Shown here one piece after another: positions 34,491 through 42,916 of a DNA stretch of 64,000 bases. A program made the position numbers and the translations under genes. The notes below the pieces were generated by a model, which was not told where the DNA came from, did not search any database, and saw only the letters and a program-made list of their open reading frames with translations. The number at the start of each line of letters is the position of its first letter. Positions within the stretch are counted from its first letter, which is position 1. The stretch covers positions 1-64,000 of the forward strand of contig NZ_CP122459.1 in NCBI RefSeq assembly GCF_032598905.1, given 5' to 3'. The stretch is from Streptomyces sp. 11x1. Its GTDB lineage: Bacteria > Actinomycetota > Actinomycetes > Streptomycetales > Streptomycetaceae.

Positions 34491-34835
34491 GTGTTCCGCT
34501 CCTCGTACGACGACCGCCCGACCCCTCAGTTCCTGGTCGGGCTGTTCGTGCTGTTCCTCCTGCTCCTGGGCCTGGTCGGTCTGTTCGGGTTCCTCATCGG
34601 CGCAGAGCACGATGACGACAGGGCGCACCGCTGCTCGACGTCGACGTCCCGGGGCCACGCCCCCGCCGCTGATGGTGTCGCGACCCCGCCCGCCGGACAC
34701 TCCGGCTCGTCGACGGCCACGAAGCAGCCGTCCGCGCCGAAGGCCCCGAGCAAGCCGAAGGCGCCCGCTGCGAAGGCGCCCAGCGTCCCGAAGGCGCCGG
34801 CCGCGCCGCCCCGGGTCTCCCTGAGCAAGCGGTGA
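34491..34835 (+). CDS. Single-span membrane protein with Pro/Lys-rich tail
   Basis: GTG 34491 has GGAAGG upstream. The 114-residue product has a hydrophobic helix at about 13-36 (FLVGLFVLFLLLLGLVGLFG) and a low-complexity tail with repeated PKAP units (PSAPKAPSKPKAPAAKAPSV). The tail could span the cell wall. The stop overlaps a downstream GTG. Confidence 0.72.
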   Translation: MFRSSYDDRPTPQFLVGLFVLFLLLLGLVGLFGFLIGAEHDDDRAHRCSTSTSRGHAPAADGVATPPAGHSGSSTATKQPSAPKAPSKPKAPAAKAPSVPKAPAAPPRVSLSKR

Positions 34836-34975
34836 CCGCCCGCGAGTGCCGGTGGCGCCTCGGCCTGTGCGCAGGCTGCGAGCTGTGCCCCAACCCCCAG
34901 CCGCGCTCAGCCGACCCTGCTCCCGCACCCGAGACGGTCCGCAGCCCCATCACCCAACGGAAGGAACCCCGCACC

Positions 34976-35332
34976 ATGGCCGAGTCCGCCCCCTCCCGCC
35001 GCACCGTCGCCCTGGTCGTCGGCGTCGCCCTGGTCGTCATCGGCTCCGTCCTGGCCGCGTTCACGGTCTTCGGCGGCAGTGACAGCAGCACCACGGCGCC
35101 GGACACCCCGCCGACGTCGGAGCAGTCGGCCGACCCGAGCACCCCGCCGGTGTCGACGCCGCCCATGCCCCCGGACCCGACCGGTACGGCCTGCAGCATC
35201 TTCGACCCCGAGTGCGACAGCGGCAGCACCACCGGGGGCACCATGCCCACCCCCACCGCCGTGCCGAGTGACGGCGACGGAGGGACGTCCGGATCGGGCA
35301 ACGGCGGGCTCTTCGGCGGCACCGCCGCATGA
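34976..35332 (+). CDS. Single-span membrane or secreted protein
   Basis: ATG 34976 has GGAAGGAA upstream; the in-frame GTG 34832 overlaps the preceding stop and would add a cysteine-rich leader. The 118-residue product has a hydrophobic helix at 10-31 (TVALVVGVALVVIGSVLAAF) and a Ser/Thr/Pro-rich external part with CSIFDPECDSG, a likely disulfide loop. Confidence 0.75.
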   Translation: MAESAPSRRTVALVVGVALVVIGSVLAAFTVFGGSDSSTTAPDTPPTSEQSADPSTPPVSTPPMPPDPTGTACSIFDPECDSGSTTGGTMPTPTAVPSDGDGGTSGSGNGGLFGGTAA

Positions 35333-35820
35333 GCCAGGGCTGGGGCGACCTGCTGACACTGCACTGCGAGATCCTCACCGACCTGCGCGAGTTGGCCTTC
35401 GTGCAGGTGCCGGTGACGCCGGACCTGTGGGAGACGGCCCCCGAGGAGCTCCGCGAGCGCTTCCGGGACCGTGCCCGCGCCGAGCTCCGGCACGCCGTGA
35501 CCTCCCGCGGCCGCCGCCCGATGGCCGGCCGTAGCTTCGACGACGTCCCTGTGTGGGTTGAGCAGCCCGGAAAGTGCACTGTCGAGTGCGTGGGCGGCCC
35601 CCTGGACGGCGCGCGCGTCACCACGAAGGGCAGCGAGCCGCCGCCGGTGCTGCGCCTGGTGCCGCCGCTCGACTGGTCAGCCGAGTTGGTCTACCGGGAC
35701 CTGCAGGAGGCACCCCTGGAGCCGCTGCCGATGGCCACGTACGGCCCCATGACGGACAGGCACGGGTTCTTCGCGCGGGCCGTCGACGATGGAGCGTGGC
35801 GCTACGAGTTCAGGCGGTAG
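35329..35820 (+). CDS. Unknown phage-like protein
   Basis: The start overlaps the preceding stop as ATGA. The 163-residue product has a helical N-terminal part (ELRERFRDRARAELRHAVTS) and VECVGGPLDGARV, a short motif frequent in actinophage hypothetical proteins. The C-terminus ends with DGAWRYEFRR. No function is assigned. Confidence 0.78.
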   Translation: MSQGWGDLLTLHCEILTDLRELAFVQVPVTPDLWETAPEELRERFRDRARAELRHAVTSRGRRPMAGRSFDDVPVWVEQPGKCTVECVGGPLDGARVTTKGSEPPPVLRLVPPLDWSAELVYRDLQEAPLEPLPMATYGPMTDRHGFFARAVDDGAWRYEFRR

Positions 35821-35835
35821 GCGGCGCGTGCGGCC

Positions 35836-36315
35836 TCACGGCGCGTCTGGGGCCTCCCACAGCGTCCGGGCCACCAGGTCATTGCCGTTCGACGTGCGGG
35901 GCCGGCTCGGGCAGTTCCAGCCCCGGCGCGGGGGCCGCTGAGCTATGACCTGCCAGCCCGCTCCGCGCAGGCTCGCGCCGCTCTCCCCGTCCTGCGTGTA
36001 CGTGATGAGCCGGGAGTAGCCCAACGCCTTCGCTGCGCGCCATGCGGCCCCGTACAGGAGGCTGTTGGCGTTGCGGACGCCGTCAGTGGCGGTGCGGGTG
36101 ACTTCGAGGGTCTGCCCGTTGTCGTACATGCGGGCCACGGGCCGCCCGACCATCGCGACCGCGCGGAGAACGCCGGCGTCGTCTGCCGCACCGACGCAGA
36201 ACACGCTGCCCGCGGGCGGCCGATGGTGCCGGTGCCAGGCGGTGACGAAAGCCTTCGCGTCCCGCTGCCGCACGGGCACCAGGTGCAGCCGGACCGGGTC
36301 GCTCACCGGCTCCAT
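35836..36315 (-). CDS. XF1762 family (GNAT-like) protein
   Basis: ATG 36315 gives 159 residues. The sequence RDAKAFVTAWHRHHRPPAGS, VAMVGRPVARMYDNGQTLEV and AAWRAAKALGYSRLITYTQ followed by EGSGASLRGAGW-like residues matches the XF1762 family, which has an acetyltransferase-like fold and is often carried by phages. It overlaps the upstream membrane gene by 13 bases. Substrate unknown. Confidence 0.85.
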   Translation of the reverse strand: MEPVSDPVRLHLVPVRQRDAKAFVTAWHRHHRPPAGSVFCVGAADDAGVLRAVAMVGRPVARMYDNGQTLEVTRTATDGVRNANSLLYGAAWRAAKALGYSRLITYTQDGESGASLRGAGWQVIAQRPPRRGWNCPSRPRTSNGNDLVARTLWEAPDAP

Positions 36316-36698
36316 CCCGCCCACGCCTGCAGCCCAGTCCACAGACCCGGGCGGGGGCCGCGCCGCGGCGCGGTCTTGTCCGTCTGCGCGAGCATCCGCG
36401 CACGCCGTACGACCCGCACGAGGACGATTACGGCCGCGGGGAGCAGCGCCGCCCACAGCGCCCAGTTGGCCAAGAACGGGACGAGGACGAACACGATCAG
36501 CGCCTTGTTGCCGTATCCGGCCAGCGTGAACGTGCCCCACTGGAGCAGGGAAGCCACCGCCCAGTAGCCGATCCCGTGCTCCTGGGGGACGCCAGCCCAG
36601 TTGAACATGACCTGCACGGAGAACGCGATCAGCGTCATCGTGAAGCCCAGGTTCAACGGGTGGGCCTGCTTCGGCTCGACGGGCGGGTACGCGGCCAC
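36303..36698 (-). CDS. Three-span membrane protein
   Basis: GTG 36698 has AAGGAG seven bases upstream. The 131-residue product has hydrophobic helices near 18-36 (LGFTMTLIAFSVQVMFNWA), 45-62 and 66-95 (ALIVFVLVPFLANWALWAAL), then a basic cytoplasmic tail. It is translated together with the XF1762 gene. Unrecognised. Confidence 0.78.
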   Translation of the reverse strand: MAAYPPVEPKQAHPLNLGFTMTLIAFSVQVMFNWAGVPQEHGIGYWAVASLLQWGTFTLAGYGNKALIVFVLVPFLANWALWAALLPAAVIVLVRVVRRARMLAQTDKTAPRRGPRPGLWTGLQAWAGWSR

Positions 36699-36944
36699 AG
36701 AGGGGCTCCTTCACGGCGGGGGCGCCTTGCTGCGCCCCGGACGCCGCGCACTGTCGGCGGGCGGACCGCTTAACGTCCCGTCCTGCACCCGGACGAACGA
36801 CAGGCCCGCCCGCACCCTGCGGCGGATGCTGCGCCGCAGGTAGGAGGCGACGCAAGGCTGCGGCCGCCGGCAGCCTCCCCCGGTTCCGCCCCGCTCTCCC
36901 GGTTGCACTCCCGCACCAGCGGGGCGGACGGATCGGAGGAGACC

Positions 36945-37460
36945 GTGTTGCCCCACGTAGAACAGGCCATCAAGGACTGGCAGCAGGAGTTCGAGGACCT
37001 GCAGACGTCGGCCGCGGACATGATGCAGGTCGCGTTCCCGTCGCTGAAAGTCATGCAGAGCCCCACCGGCTGCTGCGAGACCCGCTTGCACTGGCAGGAC
37101 GAGGACAGCAAGGCCTCCGGCTACGTGTGCATCGACGACTTCATGCAGGCGACCCTGCAGTTCGAGAACGTCCCACAGTCCGTCGCCGGCCAGGCTCTCG
37201 ACGAGGTGTTCGGACTGGGCTGGTTCGACGGCGCTGAGCTGGGCGTCCGTAAGGCCGACGAGGGCGTCTACTACTGGACCGACGAGACCAACGCCGCCGA
37301 GTGGGAAGTCTCCGTTCTCCCGGGTGGCCTGGCCACCCTGAGCATCGAGTACACCAGCGCCCCCGACATCGCGACGCTGCTCGACGCCCTGCGCACCGCG
37401 TACGAGGACCCGGCCCCGGACGACGACGAGGACGAGGACGAGGCGGACGCGGCGACGTAA
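36945..37460 (+). CDS. Unknown acidic protein
   Basis: GTG 36945 follows GGAGGAGACC. The 171-residue product is alpha/beta (IKDWQQEFEDLQTSAADMM, ETRLHWQDEDSKASGYVCI, EWEVSVLPGGLATLSIEY) and ends in a run of Asp/Glu (DDDEDEDEAD). The acidic tail and size recall DNA-mimic or chaperone-like proteins, but this is only composition. It is unrecognised. Confidence 0.78.
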   Translation: MLPHVEQAIKDWQQEFEDLQTSAADMMQVAFPSLKVMQSPTGCCETRLHWQDEDSKASGYVCIDDFMQATLQFENVPQSVAGQALDEVFGLGWFDGAELGVRKADEGVYYWTDETNAAEWEVSVLPGGLATLSIEYTSAPDIATLLDALRTAYEDPAPDDDEDEDEADAAT

Positions 37461-37552
37461 GCCACGGCCCGAGTGCATCGTCCCGCTCGCCCGCCGCGCA
37501 CCCCAACGGCCCACCCGGGCCCGGCGCGGCGGGCAGAACGGAGAACTGCACC

Positions 37553-38080
37553 GTGACCGCGCTACACCGCGCCGTCCTCGCGATCGTCGGGTACGTCGCC
37601 GCCCTGATCGCTGCGAACTGGGCGACCTCCCACTACGGGCTCGTCCCTGTCGGCTTCGGGCAGACAGCCACCGCCGGCACCGTCGCCGCAGGCGGCGCGC
37701 TCATGCTGCGCAACGTCGTACAAGACCAGCTCGGCCGGTACGCCGTCGTCGTGGCCGTGCTGTTCGGATCGCTGCTGTCCGCGCTCACCAGTGCTCCGGC
37801 CGTCGCGCTCGCCTCCGGCTGCGCCGTGCTGATCTCCGAGCTCGCTGACACCGCCGTCTACACCCCCCTGCGTAAACGGGGCTGGGTCCGCGCGGTCGTA
37901 CCCGCGACCCTGTTCGGCGCCCTCCTCGACACCGTGGTGTTCCTGCACCTGGCCGGGTTCCCGGTGTGGCCACAGGTGCCCGGACAGCTCGTTGGCAAGG
38001 CGTGGGCCGTCGCCGTCCCGGTCGCCGCGGTGCTCACCATGCGCGCCATCCGGGCCCGGCGGCTCATCGCTGCCCGCTGA
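37553..38080 (+). CDS. VUT/YhhQ family queuosine-precursor transporter
   Basis: GTG 37553 has GGAG upstream. The 175-residue product has about five to six hydrophobic helices (AVLAIVGYVAALIAANWATS, ALMLRNVVQDQLGRYAVVVA, GCAVLISELADTAVYTPLR). The SELADTAVYTPLRKRGW region is the hallmark of VUT/YhhQ (COG1738) proteins, which import 7-deazaguanine precursors of queuosine. Its stop lies six bases before the transglycosylase-like gene, a telling pair. Confidence 0.85.
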   Translation: MTALHRAVLAIVGYVAALIAANWATSHYGLVPVGFGQTATAGTVAAGGALMLRNVVQDQLGRYAVVVAVLFGSLLSALTSAPAVALASGCAVLISELADTAVYTPLRKRGWVRAVVPATLFGALLDTVVFLHLAGFPVWPQVPGQLVGKAWAVAVPVAAVLTMRAIRARRLIAAR

Positions 38081-38086
38081 GCGACG

Positions 38087-38704
38087 GTGCTGTACCTGAC
38101 CACGCCGTCAGGGCCCCAGGTCCGGGCGGCCATGGCGGACAGGGTGGGCCTGGCCTGGATGAACACGCCGGCGTCCGGGCACATCCTCCCGCCGGGGCAG
38201 ATATGGGCGGCGGACAATGGCCGCTTTGGGAAGGGCTGGCCAGGTCACGCCGCGTGGATCCGCTGGCTGGCCGGTCTCGCCGACCGGGCAGGTGACTGCC
38301 TGTTCGCGGTCGCTCCCGATGTGCCGATGGACGCGGCTGCCACTCTCGCCGAGTCGCCGCCCTGGTTCCCCCGGATCCGCGCTCTCGGCTATCCGGCCGC
38401 ATTTGCAGCCCAGGACGGCGCCGAAGACCTGCCGATCCCCTGGGACGACTTCGACGTGCTGTTTTTGGCCGGTTCCACGGACTGGAAACTCGGCCCCGGG
38501 GCGCGGCAGATGGCCGCCGAGGCGAAGCGACGGGGCATGGGCGTTCACATGGGCCGGGTGAACTCCCTGAAGCGCCTGCGGTACGCGGCGTCCATCGGGT
38601 GCGACAGCGCCGACGGCACCTACGTGGCGTTCGGGCCCGACAAGAACCTCCCCAAGTGCCTGGCCTGGGTCGCGGAGGTCGACAGCCAGACGGCGCTGTT
38701 CTGA
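38087..38704 (+). CDS. DpdA/TGT-like 7-deazaguanine transglycosylase
   Basis: GTG 38087 gives 205 residues, shorter than tRNA-guanine transglycosylases (about 370). WAADNGRFGKG can hold the general acid in the DxGxF position, FAVAPDVPMD and AAFAAQDGAED follow, FLAGSTDWKLG resembles the base-binding Gly loop, and GVHMGRVNSLKRLRYA then GCDSADGT provide the putative nucleophile Asp. Such short proteins occur in actinophages as DpdA-like or queuine-transferase-like proteins that put 7-deazaguanines into DNA. The neighbouring transporter supports that role; direct evidence for DNA rather than tRNA is lacking. Confidence 0.75.
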   Translation: MLYLTTPSGPQVRAAMADRVGLAWMNTPASGHILPPGQIWAADNGRFGKGWPGHAAWIRWLAGLADRAGDCLFAVAPDVPMDAAATLAESPPWFPRIRALGYPAAFAAQDGAEDLPIPWDDFDVLFLAGSTDWKLGPGARQMAAEAKRRGMGVHMGRVNSLKRLRYAASIGCDSADGTYVAFGPDKNLPKCLAWVAEVDSQTALF

Positions 38705-38806
38705 CAGCGAGTGACGCAAGCAGTCAGCCGCGCACAGCATCCCGCCACGCCCGCCGTTCCCAAGGTCCCGCCGGGGCCGCGTGTCCGGGCAGAACGGAGA
38801 CCTGCC

Positions 38807-39229
38807 GTGGCATCCCGCCGCCGTACCGGTCCCAGCGACGACGTCCGCGCCACCGTGTTCGATCGGGACAAGCACCGCTGCGTGCGTTGCGGATCCGGTC
38901 GCCGCCTGACGATCCACCACCGGGTGAACCGCGGGATGGGCTCGTCACGCGAGGAGTGGATCAACCGCCCCCAGAACCTGCTCACGGCCTGCCACGACTG
39001 CAACATGTGGTTCGAAGACCACCCGCGCGAGTCGTACAGCGAGGGGTGGAAGGTTCGCCGGCCGATGCTGCCCACGGAGATGACCGTGCTCTACCCCGAC
39101 GGCCGCCAGTACGCCCTGTTCCCCGACGGCACCAGAACCGCGGTGACCGCAGCATCCGTAGCCCGCTCAACGAGTCATCCAACGCGTGAAGTTGCCACGT
39201 TTCCGCAGGTCGCACCGGAGTTGCGGTAG
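38807..39229 (+). CDS. HNH endonuclease
   Basis: GTG 38807 has GGAG upstream; GTG 38711 would add an unconserved tail. The 140-residue product has RDKHRCVRCGSGRRLTIHH, the N of NRPQNLLTACHDC, and CxxC pairs that bind the structural zinc. LTIHHRVNRG gives the HH of the HNH motif. HNH nucleases near terminase genes often assist phage DNA packaging; a homing or restriction role is the alternative. The 3' end runs into 24-bp repeats. Confidence 0.88.
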   Translation: MASRRRTGPSDDVRATVFDRDKHRCVRCGSGRRLTIHHRVNRGMGSSREEWINRPQNLLTACHDCNMWFEDHPRESYSEGWKVRRPMLPTEMTVLYPDGRQYALFPDGTRTAVTAASVARSTSHPTREVATFPQVAPELR

Positions 39230-39286
39230 AGCGTAAGTCCGGAGTTGCGGTGAAGCCGCACTCCGGAGTTGCGCTGTACCCGAAGA
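39215..39286 (+). repeat. Three 24-bp direct repeats
   Basis: CCGGAGTTGCG recurs at 39215, 39239 and 39263 with exact 24-bp spacing. The first copy is the last codons of the HNH gene and the others follow the stop. The rest of each unit diverges (GGTAGAG, GGTGAAG, CTGTACC). Possible protein-binding repeats. Confidence 0.7.
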
Positions 39287-39458
39287 CGCAGTGCACGCCA
39301 GACCCGCACTCGCGATGTCCCTCAGGCCGCAACGGAACTAGAAGAAGGGAAACAAGATCAATACCAACCACATCCATCCGAAGACTTGGCGTGTCCGCGT
39401 TCTCGAGCCCGCGCCGTCGCGGGCACCGCAGTCCGGGGCCGACCAGCGGCCCCGCAGG

Positions 39459-39626
39459 ATGCAGGAGACCAGGGAGCGCGCCCGACGAGCCTTCGGCTTT
39501 TCCTGGTGGATGACCTCGGGCGGGGCACGGACCGGATGGCTCATGACCGGCACACAGCAGCATCCGCACCGCTGCGGCATCGTCGTACGAACCGGCGCCC
39601 GGGTGATCTCTCTGCGCTGGCGCTGA
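39459..39626 (+). CDS. Possible small basic protein
   Basis: The frame from ATG 39459 encodes 55 residues (ERARRAFGFSWWMTSGGART and a strand-like GIVVRTGARVISLRWR end). The same frame is open back to 39342 and has GAAGAAGGGA at 39341-39350 but no ATG or GTG there. Codon use is acceptable. This could be a small gene or remnant; the rest of 39287-39458 shows nothing else. Confidence 0.35.
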   Translation: MQETRERARRAFGFSWWMTSGGARTGWLMTGTQQHPHRCGIVVRTGARVISLRWR

Positions 39627-39633
39627 CCCGCCG

Positions 39634-39662
39634 TTGCACCCCGGGCATTCGTACTGTACGGT
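39634..39662 (+). promoter_or_regulatory. Promoter with TTCGTACTGTACGGT motif
   Basis: TTGCAC (39634-39639) and TACGGT (39657-39662) are 17 bases apart. The spacer ends CATTCGTACTG, so the -10 region matches the shared module of the accessory arms. It lies 90 bases before the 39752 gene. Confidence 0.7.
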
Positions 39663-39751
39663 TCACCGAAACGTACGGCGTGGGGTTTCCCCAGCCTCCG
39701 ACTCCAGCCCGCCCGCCGGCGGCTACTGGGACAGCAGGCAAGGAGACCGTG

Positions 39752-40783
39752 ATGCCCAACACCGTGGCACCCGACGCGCCCGAGCTTCAGCGCCCGGACT
39801 TCGACAAGATCCGCCAGGATGCCGCCGACGCCCTCAAGGCCGAACTCGACGCCATCCCCACCCTGCAGGAGCGCCGCGCCCACGCCCACGAGCTGTACCG
39901 GCAGATCCTCGATGAGCTCGCCGTCGTCCGGCCGGAACGCGACCGGCTGATGATCTCCCTCGCCATCTACCAGCGGCCGCGGGCCGTACACGAGGCCGCC
40001 GGCTGCACCCGCGACGTCCAGCGGCGTACCGTCCGCACCGCCTTCGGACTCGACGACGCCACGCCCCTTCCACCGGCGCGGGAGTGGGCAGACCACGGCC
40101 GGGCCGCCAACGTGCCGTTCGTTCCGGACGCCGCCACCAAGCTCCCGAAGGTCGCCACCCAGCACGCGATCCTCCTCGGGAGGCGCCGCGTCGTCCGCGA
40201 CCTGCTCTTCCCCGGCGACAGCGTCAAGATCGAACGGCTCGACTTCAAGACCGTCAAGGACGAGGCCGTCGCGGAGGTCCGCGCCGCGCTCGACGAGATC
40301 AAGGACCTGGGCGCCCGCCTGAAGAAGGCCTCCCGCATCGCCCGGGACGCCGACGCGGAGCACGTTGTCGTCGCCGCCGAACGCGACCGCTGCGCCCTGT
40401 CACTGGAGTTCTACACACGGGCCCGCGCCGTCGATAAGGCGATGGGCGTCGCCCGCAACGCCTTCGACGAACTGCGCCGTGTCGCGCTCGGCCTGGACCG
40501 CAAGACCGGACGCCTGCCCGCGGAGGACGAGAAGAAGGCCGCCGCGGAGGCCGCGGACATCGACTTCGTCGAGGACGCCGCCGAGCGCCTGCCCGACCTT
40601 GCCCGCAGGGCCGCGGCCGCACGCTCCCGCCACCTGACCGCGGCCGCCATCCGCAACAAGACCGCAGCCGAGCTCGACGGCCGGCCCGGCTGGGACATGC
40701 GCAGGATTGCCGACGAGACCGGCCTGCACATCGACTCGATCCGGGCCAAGGTCCGCGCTGTGCAGAAACGAGATTCTTCCTGA
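39752..40783 (+). CDS. Duplicated-domain protein with C-terminal HTH
   Basis: ATG 39752 follows AGGAG. The 343-residue product holds two homologous halves: RPERDRLMISLAIYQRPRAV with an FGLDDATPLP end, and AERDRCALSLEFYTRARAV with a LGLDRKTGRLP end. A C-terminal helix-turn-helix (MRRIADETGLHIDSIRAKVR) follows. It lies just before the terminase large subunit, where a small terminase subunit is expected. DNA recognition is therefore plausible, but it is not a recognised TerS. Confidence 0.8.
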   Translation: MPNTVAPDAPELQRPDFDKIRQDAADALKAELDAIPTLQERRAHAHELYRQILDELAVVRPERDRLMISLAIYQRPRAVHEAAGCTRDVQRRTVRTAFGLDDATPLPPAREWADHGRAANVPFVPDAATKLPKVATQHAILLGRRRVVRDLLFPGDSVKIERLDFKTVKDEAVAEVRAALDEIKDLGARLKKASRIARDADAEHVVVAAERDRCALSLEFYTRARAVDKAMGVARNAFDELRRVALGLDRKTGRLPAEDEKKAAAEAADIDFVEDAAERLPDLARRAAAARSRHLTAAAIRNKTAAELDGRPGWDMRRIADETGLHIDSIRAKVRAVQKRDSS

Positions 40784-40844
40784 GAATTTCGAGCCTTCGG
40801 CCGTGTAACACTCCGGGCCCCTGGCACGTCTCCCCAGATGTGAA

Positions 40845-40934
40845 GCACTCGACCGATCTCCATGGGAGCCTGCACTGCTCCCGTCGAGTGCCCAGCTTGT
40901 TCGCCGACCGGTCCGCTCCAACCGGTCGGCGAAC
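40845..40934. other. Nested and adjacent inverted repeats before terminase gene
   Basis: GCACTCGAC (40845-40853) pairs with GTCGAGTGC (40883-40891) and encloses GGGAGC (40864-40869) paired with GCTCCC (40877-40882). Next to it a perfect 14-bp stem, GTTCGCCGACCGGT, spans 40899-40912 and 40921-40934 with an eight-base loop. They may be terminators of the upstream gene or packaging-site structure. The remaining 40784-41100 shows no gene. Confidence 0.7.
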
Positions 40935-41100
40935 GCCTAATCTCCGGCGGTAACCCGCCCGGCGCCCGACCCCTCCCCCCTGGTCGAGCGCAGCGGCACA
41001 CCCCGCCGGCCGCCCGGTCGGCTCCCCCGTCCGTACCGCCGGGCGTCGCGCACCGTGCGGGCCGGGACACAAACCCCCTCCGGCCTGCACGGTGCGCCAC

Positions 41101-42888
41101 ATGCGAACCGCCGCCCCGCGCCGACCGTCCCGGCCCACCGCCGTGACACAGGCCGCCGCAGTGGGCGGCCGACCCGGGGTGAAGTCGAATCTCGCCGCCC
41201 GGCTCGCCGACGATCTCCTTCGCGCCCCCGCCGGCCTGCGCCGCCAAGCCCTCAAAGAGCACGTCGGCGTCGCTGAACTCCCTCACCTGCTGCGCGAAGT
41301 GGAACGGGCCGTCGGCTCACGGTTCGGACTGTGGGCCGACACCCCCAGCGGCTTCATTGAGGACGTTCTCGGCGAAACGATCTGGTCGAAACAGCGGCAG
41401 ATCGTCGACTCGGTCCTCGACGCCAAACGCATCGCCGTCCCCGCAGGCTTCGGCGTCGGCAAGACGTGGATCGCAGCGAGATTGTGCGCGTGGGCCGGGT
41501 GCGTGAACCCCGCCGGGACCATGGTCATCGTCACCACGGCGACACGATTCCGCCAGGTCAGAAACCAGCTCTGGCCACACATCCGAAAGACGATCGCCCG
41601 CGCCGGGCTCCCCGGGCGCGCGGACACGACCCAGTGGAAGATCCCCGACGCCTACGGCAACGAGGTCCTGGTCGCCTACGGATTCTCCGCCCCGGAGCAC
41701 GACGAGGCGGCCATGCAGGGCATCCACGGCACGCCCAAGCTCTTGATCATCGTCGACGAGGCCGGCGGTATCGCCCGCACCGTGGGCAACGGCACCAACA
41801 ACCTCTTGACCGGCGACGCGAAGATGCTGGCGATCGGCAACCCCGCCATGGACGACCCGCGCAGCTGGTTCGAGCTGCTGTGCGAGGAAGGCGAGGACCC
41901 CGAGGAGCCGACCACCATCACCATCCCCATCGCGACCTTCGACAGCCCCGCCATCACCGGCGAACGCGTCCCGTACTGCCGGGACTGCCCCGACGGCGTT
42001 CCCAAGCACTCCCTCGCCATCCACCTCCCCGATCAGGACTGGGTGGACCGCACCCTGCGCGAGTACGGCGAAGATCATCCGTACGTGATCGCCAAGGTCC
42101 ACGCCAAGTTCCCCAAGGGCGGCGGAGGCAAGGCGATACCAACGCTGTGGGTCGAGTACGCCCAGCAGGTCGAAGACCCCACCGGCCCCGGCTACGTCCG
42201 CCTGTGCGACCTCGGTCTGAAGGGCGAGACCGCCACCCACACCGTCAAGCGGGGCGCCTGGGTCCGCCTCGGTGTCGACGTCGCCGCCGACGGTGGTGAC
42301 GAGTTCACGATCTACCGGTGCGTCGGCGACGCGATCGAACACCGCCATCACTCCAGCGGCAGCGAGAACGACAATCAGGTCAAGGTCGCCCAGCGGATCT
42401 TGGAGGAGATCGAGCAGGCGCAGCGCCTGGCCGACGCCCTCGGCTCCACCGCCCCCGTCCGCGTCAAGATCGACCAGAACGGCCTGGGCCACGGTGCCGT
42501 CGGCATGCTCAAGACCTGGGCGGAGAACGGTCGGCACCGCGCCGAGATCGTTGGCGTCATGGTCTCCGAGTCCCCCGGCCACGACGACCCGGGCGCCGTC
42601 ATGCGGCCCTTCAAGAAGCGCGACGAGATGTGGCTCGCCACCCGCGCGCTCCTGCAGCCCGACCCGGGCACCGGCGTCGGCCGGCTCCGGCTGCGCACCG
42701 ACCGCAACGCCGCAATCCAGCTCACCACCCCGAAGCTGCAGTACAACAGCGGCGGACACACGGTCATCGAGTCGAAGAAGGCGATGCGCGCCCGCGGCAT
42801 GAAGAGCCCCGACCGGGCCGAGGCCGTTCTCCTGGCCGTGTACGAGCCGGACCCGATCATCCGCCGCGGCGGCGGCCTGCTGGTGTAA
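41101..42888 (+). CDS. Phage terminase large subunit-like ATPase/nuclease
   Basis: About 595 residues. Walker A is AGFGVGKT at about 115-122, Walker B is LLIIVDEA at about 213-220, and MLAIGNPAMDDP follows as coupling motif. The C-terminal nuclease begins with RLGVDVAADGGDEFTIYR, the RNase H-like first strand with Asp, and continues with VKIDQNGLGHGAVGML. This layout is TerL, which pumps DNA into phage capsids. No portal or capsid gene is seen nearby. ATG 41101 lacks a clear ribosome site; GTG 41143 or 41179 are alternatives. Confidence 0.88.
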   Translation: MRTAAPRRPSRPTAVTQAAAVGGRPGVKSNLAARLADDLLRAPAGLRRQALKEHVGVAELPHLLREVERAVGSRFGLWADTPSGFIEDVLGETIWSKQRQIVDSVLDAKRIAVPAGFGVGKTWIAARLCAWAGCVNPAGTMVIVTTATRFRQVRNQLWPHIRKTIARAGLPGRADTTQWKIPDAYGNEVLVAYGFSAPEHDEAAMQGIHGTPKLLIIVDEAGGIARTVGNGTNNLLTGDAKMLAIGNPAMDDPRSWFELLCEEGEDPEEPTTITIPIATFDSPAITGERVPYCRDCPDGVPKHSLAIHLPDQDWVDRTLREYGEDHPYVIAKVHAKFPKGGGGKAIPTLWVEYAQQVEDPTGPGYVRLCDLGLKGETATHTVKRGAWVRLGVDVAADGGDEFTIYRCVGDAIEHRHHSSGSENDNQVKVAQRILEEIEQAQRLADALGSTAPVRVKIDQNGLGHGAVGMLKTWAENGRHRAEIVGVMVSESPGHDDPGAVMRPFKKRDEMWLATRALLQPDPGTGVGRLRLRTDRNAAIQLTTPKLQYNSGGHTVIESKKAMRARGMKSPDRAEAVLLAVYEPDPIIRRGGGLLV

Positions 42889-42916
42889 CGCCTCCGGGGA
42901 GTCGACCGTCTACCGG

